Source of the DNA: Lamellibrachia satsuma | Taxonomy: Eukaryota; Annelida; Polychaeta; Sabellida; Siboglinidae | Length of the DNA stretch: 64,000 nucleotides | Assembly: GCA_033239005.1 (NCBI GenBank) | Contig: BSQZ01000001.1 | Coordinates: 9,885,000-9,948,999, forward strand | Reading direction: 5' to 3' | Part shown: piece by piece, positions 58,516-64,000 of the stretch | How positions within the stretch are numbered: the first letter of the stretch is position 1 | Layout of the letters: the number at the start of each line of letters is the position of its first letter | The notes under the pieces: generated by a model | Databases searched by the model: none | Seen by the model: the letters and a program-made list of their open reading frames with translations, nothing else | Told to the model about the DNA's origin: nothing | Program-made: the position numbers and the translations under genes

Positions 58516-58881
58516 ACCACAACCAAGATAACCGATCTACTCGAAATCTCAAACTTCGCCTCGGCCATTTTTTGTCTTGATTATGCGTGTTTATGCGAGT
58601 TAGTGTTAATTGTTCACTACGTAAATCGAATGTACGTGTTGTAGATATCTGCAAAGACTGGGAAGTAGTTTGACCGCAAAAATAACCAATAACTGTAATG
58701 AACGAACGAACGTTGTGCTCGCGCCTCAGCTGTTGTGTTGGTTGAGTAGAATCTGTAAGGCAATACGAGTCGCGTCCAACTTGGATCATGTCCTTTGTGG
58801 ATTGTGTTCTCAAGTCCTGTCCGGTGAGAGATTTTCTGGTACTATTAAACATGTTATGTGCCAATCTGCAAAAGGTGGTAC

Positions 58882-59190
58882 CTCATGGGGCGCGGTAGCG
58901 TAGCGGTTGGAACGTGGGGCTCTCAATCGAAAGAACCCGGGTTCGAATACTCTCGCTGCCGTTTCGAAGCGTTGGCAATTTCGTTCATCCCACGTTGCCA
59001 CATTTCACTCAGCTGTATAAATGAGTACATGGATACAGATGGAGGTGGATATTTGAACGAATAGTCTTCGCGCAGTAATTGCTGCGTGGCTGAATGCTTC
59101 CCGGATAAGTCAAAATGGAATGAACAAGTGTGCCAGCGGGTGAAGCGTAAAGCGCTCTGAACAGCCCCGAGGACTGGGGCTATATAAGAA
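58882..59190 (+). mobile_element. tRNA-derived SINE (family 1), third copy
   Basis: Best-preserved head: A box TAGCGTAGCGG, B box GGTTCGAATAC. The body has CGAATAGTCTTCG, GGCTGAATGCTTCCCGGATA and a 3' end GGACTGGGGCTATATAAGAA. It is close to 6452-6775 but independent of the duplicated arms, which shows that the family is mobile. Confidence 0.8.
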
Positions 59191-59421
59191 CGTACCTTTA
59201 CATTGTTTATCTTTACATTGTTTACCTTTACGTGAATCCACAACCAGACGACCAACAGCACAAATATATCAGCAACATTTTCCATGCCTTGGATGCCCTT
59301 TTCCCACAACATGACCGTCACATTCACTTAACTGATGACAGACACACCGACCTCTTACTGTTGAAAGAGATTGCCTGCCATACAGACTAGAGTTTTAAGA
59401 TCTATCATATTTGCCTCAGGC

Positions 59422-59662
<241 letters not shown>

Positions 59663-60149
59663 GTGCGCGAATATTACAAAACAAATGCTCTCATTTTTCA
59701 AAAAAAGATAGAAAATACATACAAAGTTTCTTTTACTAAAATATGCAATCTGCAGACACATCAGTGAGGCTGAGTGAATGGACAGCCACACACAGAACCG
59801 AACCTTTTACGCACATGCTGATATATTGCTATTAGTCGAATAAATCGCATCGGTTTTGATCGATGTATAGGTTTACTACACCAAACCATACTCGTAAAGC
59901 CCTGTGTACACGAGCGAATGCCCGAGGCTGATAACCGAGGCCAATTTATCGGGGAGACTAGGAACTGGCTCTAAACGCACACACCATTCAGTTGCGCAAA
60001 GGTTTCACCCGACAAAGCGGGGGAAATATCTCGCGTGTAAACCGGCCTTAATTAGAGCCAACTTTGATACCCCGATCTCTCGGAATGTGCTTTAGTCTAC
60101 AATCCTTCAACCGCCAAGGCCAACTGCGTTGCCTCTCGTCGGCCGGCGT
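59663..60149. other. 3' flank of the DUF3987 gene
   Basis: Unassigned apart from the downstream flank of the minus-strand gene. Confidence 0.4.
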
Positions 60150-60638
60150 TCATGTTGCCGAGTCGTCGCTCGTGCCTTCGAAGGACGGCTCCTCCTTCGG
60201 GAAGACGGCCTGGGACATCGGCGACGCCCGTTCGTCTCCCACAGGTTGGCCAAACAAATGGTCGACGACGGGTGCGAACCCCGCGAACCTCGTGTCCGGG
60301 AAGATGTCGATGGGTGCCACCGTGACGGGGGAGCGCACTGGCATCGAACCGCTGAAGCCGGCAATGTAGCTCTCGGGCGATATCTCCAGCCGGGTGAGCA
60401 GCTTCAGCGCCGAATCAGACAGAAGATCGTACGGCGTCTTCTGGAAGTGGACGATAGAGCGGCGCGCGCTCGCCGCGTTCTGCGGCTGCGCGATGCTGCC
60501 GAAGCCGAGGCGCGCCACCATGGCGAGGTACTCCTTGGCGACCGCCACCGGGTAGCGCGTGTGCATGTCGAGACGCGCCATCTCCTTGCGGTCGATTGGC
60601 GGCATCAGGTGGCGCTGCGAGCACGTGCTCGGCGACAC
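60150..60638 (-). CDS. DUF3987 gene exon 3 (C terminus)
   Basis: Encodes VSPSTCSQRHLMPPIDRKEM through PKEEPSFEGTSDDSAT before TAA, 162 aa. A CGACAG acceptor precedes it. Not matched to a named domain. Confidence 0.65.
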   Translation of the reverse strand: MSPSTCSQRHLMPPIDRKEMARLDMHTRYPVAVAKEYLAMVARLGFGSIAQPQNAASARRSIVHFQKTPYDLLSDSALKLLTRLEISPESYIAGFSGSMPVRSPVTVAPIDIFPDTRFAGFAPVVDHLFGQPVGDERASPMSQAVFPKEEPSFEGTSDDSAT

Positions 60639-63304
60639 CTGTCGACAAATGAACGAGTGAATCTTTGTTTCAATAACAAACAAACAAAATGTTAGTAATC
60701 ACGTCATTACTGCATTACATAAATGTAAATTGTTTAAAAGAGGCAAGAAGAAGTGTAATACTTATATTACTTGCCATATTACAAATAAAATGGATCATAC
60801 AAAATAAATAGAGTAAAACAGTAGCACGACGATTCGAGTGAGTCCTACGTTCCATCTACTGTTCTACTGCGCCTCACAACATCAGTTAACACGAGGGTTA
60901 GGCGTCGATGTGGAGGGGAGCCAACGGGCAGACTGGTTCTCTCGCTTTCCGCACTTTCCAAAGCAACTACCCAATCCTCCTGACCAAACCAATATTTATA
61001 TTTGGATAGCTTTGTGAATATCTCGAAACATTTAAAGACAACAGTCAAATTTATATGAAATAATGTGGTCCACTAAAACACATTTGCGAGGTCAAGATGC
61101 CAGAATAGATACCGTTTATGCTGTCTCACATGATTTTACAACAGAAGCGATCAGACTCTGCACCTTTAATAAGGTATGCAAAATAAGCATTAATTGGCGT
61201 TGGCATCGTCGTAAATGTAACCAGTGTGTTCTCACCTTGGAGTTGAGAGGGAACTGCAGCAGTTTCTTCACCTTCTCCGAGTGCCTGACGAGCAGATTGG
61301 CGAGGTCCGGGTCGTCGGTGGCGTCTCGTAGGTGCTCCGCAGGCTGAGCGTCGCACTGCAGCTGCATCATGGACACGGTCACCGTGCCTGGCATGATGTC
61401 CGGAGAGTAGGTTGCGCCGCCTGTCGGGAAGGTGTCGCTCCCTAGCGGACTGCAGGGAGCGCTGACGTTGGTCAACGATGGTCGGCGTTCCAAAGGCGAC
61501 GGCGGCAGGTTGAAGCTGTGAGAGAAAGGGGGCAATGAAGGTTTAATTTCCGACTGTCTTTCAGCCATCTGCTGTAGCAACAACAGTCGTTCCTGATGAT
61601 TTTGCTGCTGCTGCTGTTGCTGCTGTTGCTGTTGCTGCTGCTGCCGTTGTTGTCGAGTTTGCTCTTGCTGTTGTAGGCGAATTTGCCGCAGTTGCTGCTG
61701 CTGCTGCTGCCGTTGTTGCTGTTGTTGTTGCTGTTGTTGTTGCTGTTGTAGTTGCTGTTGGTGTCGATTTTGCTCTTGCTGCTGTTGTTGTCGCTGTTCA
61801 TGCTGCTGTTGTTTCTGTTGCTGTTGCTGTTGCTGCTGTTGTTGTTCGCACTGCGTCTTCTGTTGTAGACGACCGACCAACGTGTCGCAGTTATTGACCA
61901 CCTTGAGCGGAGGACACAGTTCAGATTCGGCGGCGGCAGTTCGCTTCACGCCCATGCGTTGATCGTCACATGAGGACACTTTACAGGCGGTCGTTCCATT
62001 AACCGGCGTCTGTCGGCACTCGGCGGCATCCAACACGGCGAGCTTGGTGCGCAGCGAGCTGTCGAGGACCAGTCTGGCGGAGTCAACGTCGTCGAGAGCG
62101 ATGGCGACTGCCCCTACGGACGGGTCCACCTCTTCCCGATACACGACCGCCTTGAGGGCGTGTCGCAGTGCCGCAACAACTGCTGCAAGCCGGGCGAGCT
62201 GTCCGGGCGCCTTGGCCAACACGGCGTAGCGAACATCATCGTCGGCGTCGACCAGGCGCGCCATCGTCGCGTCGTAATAGTCGTCGAACCCCGCCTTGGC
62301 TGCCGCCGTCATCTCGTATCGCCGGGTTTCGCCGTGCGTGGCGCGCAACACGCCGAGAACCTGCGAGATCTGCGGCGTGTTGGCCGCCACCGGCGTCTTG
62401 AGATCGGACGCTTTGAACACCACATCGGCCGGGTGCGATACAACGAGTCGAGAGAACATGTCCGCCCACTCGACTGAACCGAGTCGCGCCAGATCGTCGT
62501 CGCCGATAAACCCTCCCAGTGACAACCCCACCGATGCGTCGTCATAACCTCTCTTCGTTCGTTTACGCCGTAAACCGTCAGTCAACAGCGTCGGCGCGAG
62601 ATTCTCGGACAGCCCGATACTCTTCACGGGAACACCATCGTCATCGTCCCAGTCCGAGTAATCTGTGAGCAACTGTAACTGCGATGTCGCACCCGGAGAC
62701 AGTTGCTCCGATGGCGTCATCTGCAGTGTGGCGTCCGCCGATTTGACGAGTCGGTCCAGCACGGCTGACCGCCGCGAGCCACTCCGAGCGACGACGGTCG
62801 TCCACAGGGCGCAGCTCTCCGTCCATTCGTCGTTCACCTGTCGGCATCATAACGTGCATTAACTAAATAAATCATGTAGTCAAACATATGAAAAGCAATA
62901 CTGTTTTGACAAACTTACACAAATATGAATTAATTAAATTTCGGCCTTCGGTAATTTCAGTGACTTATCGCTTGTCTGACGTCACAAATATCAGTCGAAT
63001 TGAAGCGTAGTTGTGTGTTAGTTGTCAAACAGACCCACCGCCGGTGATAAGCGGACGTACCTTGACGTAGGCCGACGTGAGTACTTATAAGTCAACTCAC
63101 CTTGACGTGTGCACCGCCGAGAAAGCCTGCGACACACGAGAGCAGTGGCAGCAGAATCGACTCGTCGGGCACGCCGAGGGCATGGGCATGAGCGACGACC
63201 AACTTGAGCATGTTTCCGTCACAGACGTTCTCGATGTCGAGCGGGCATGGTGCACCCGGCCACCGCTTTTTGACCGGCGGCTGGCGTTTCATGGGCGTGT
63301 CCAT
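60150..63304 (-). CDS. DUF3987-family protein with polyglutamine tract (3 exons)
   Basis: Exons 63304-63101, 62837-61236 and 60638-60150 join AAG/GTG in phase 0 at both junctions, giving about 764 aa. Residues 28-100 (LDIENVCDGNMLKLVVAHAH, LLPLLSCVAGFLGGAHVKV, WTE...LWTTVVARSGSRRS) follow the DUF3987 N-terminal plan: conserved helices, then W-TEP-x-x-LW and a P-loop-like GSGKS (here SGSRRS, Lys replaced by Arg). Residues 240-330 (AAAKAGFDDYYDATMARL, YAVLAKAPGQLARLAAVVAA) match its C-terminal KAPGQ-x-x-RLA region. A basic RRKRTKR lies near 158-164. A Gln-rich tract covers 399-482. Exon 3 is a conserved-looking tail. In bacteria and phages DUF3987 is often joined to primase or helicase; the cellular role here is unknown. 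The start is uncertain: a TTCTTGTAG acceptor lies 5 bp before the ATG. Confidence 0.65.
61236..62837 (-). CDS. DUF3987 gene exon 2 (core and polyQ)
   Basis: 534 codons, GC-rich, bounded by CGACAG and AAG/GTGAGA. Carries the P-loop-like SGSRRS, an acidic SDWDDDD stretch, a basic cluster, the KAPGQ core and the Gln tract, then a Pro/Ser-rich segment (PPSPLERRPSL). Confidence 0.7.
61596..61847 (-). repeat. CAG/CAA glutamine tract
   Basis: About 84 codons, mostly Gln, with His, Arg, Lys, Leu and Glu interruptions. CAG and CAA are mixed, which usually stabilises such tracts against slippage. Confidence 0.9.
63101..63304 (-). CDS. DUF3987 gene exon 1 as visible
   Basis: 68 codons ending GGAHVK with an AAG/GTGAGT donor. 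The TTTTCTTGTAG just upstream could make this an internal exon or follow a 5'-UTR intron. Confidence 0.6.
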
Positions 63305-63389
63305 TGGCTACAAGAAAACGGTCTTTCTATGTACTGATTTGATAAGCACCAGCTGTCTTGCATAATGCTATATCGCATTGATATTTTAA

Positions 63390-64000
<611 letters not shown>

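Noticed and set aside
60107..60695. Overlapping ORFs on both strands over DUF3987 exon 3 (for example 188 codons plus strand)
   Set aside because: High GC opens antisense frames; only the minus frame fits splice phase with exon 2.
62044..62547. Plus-strand Arg/Ala-rich ORFs
   Set aside because: Antisense shadows of DUF3987 exon 2.

Overview
This is a window of animal nuclear DNA: genes are split by introns with GT/AG borders, and most of the sequence is interspersed repeats and minisatellites. The LINE types, tRNA-derived SINEs, a Tigger/pogo-like element and kilobase-scale introns suggest a marine invertebrate (a lancelet or a lophotrochozoan would fit). The species cannot be named from the sequence alone.

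Two genes look intact. (1) UHMK1/KIS, plus strand, 34251-45764, ten exons with compatible phases, about 410 aa: a Ser/Thr kinase domain followed by a U2AF-homology motif. (2) A DUF3987-family gene, minus strand, 63304-60150, three exons, about 764 aa, with a roughly 85-residue glutamine-rich tract.

0-34 kb is a gene graveyard built from nested inverted duplication. A left arm (about 3.8-14.0 kb) can be read again in reverse complement in a right arm (about 28.1-17.3 kb). The arms carry broken pieces of a KIF21-type kinesin (motor switch II exon, neck/coiled-coil exons), a decayed TIR-like domain, an unrecognised two-exon gene piece, two tRNA-derived SINE families and a 29-bp minisatellite. 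Four copies of one CR1/L2-like LINE (A 8046-9872, B 18150-21046, C 23438-23806, D 14035-14372) mark the history. Copy A has an empty counterpart site near 25050, and copy C sits where about 1.1 kb of the other arm is missing.

34-48.3 kb is UHMK1 and its downstream flank. The introns hold a LINE endonuclease fragment, a Tigger-like element swollen by a 34-bp minisatellite, and a 150-bp MITE. 46-50.6 kb is mostly tandem arrays, one of which (31 bp) lies inside a dispersed repeat.

51.6-56.2 kb holds two dead LINEs. One carries two unrelated internal tandem expansions (60 bp x 8 in frame, 115 bp x 8). 56.2-60.1 kb holds octamer-like (ATTTGCAT) clusters, a SINE and a long GT/GA microsatellite. 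The DUF3987 gene and a TA microsatellite close the window.

A recurring theme is that mobile-element copies have been internally amplified into minisatellites while sister copies in the same window keep one unit or only a few.
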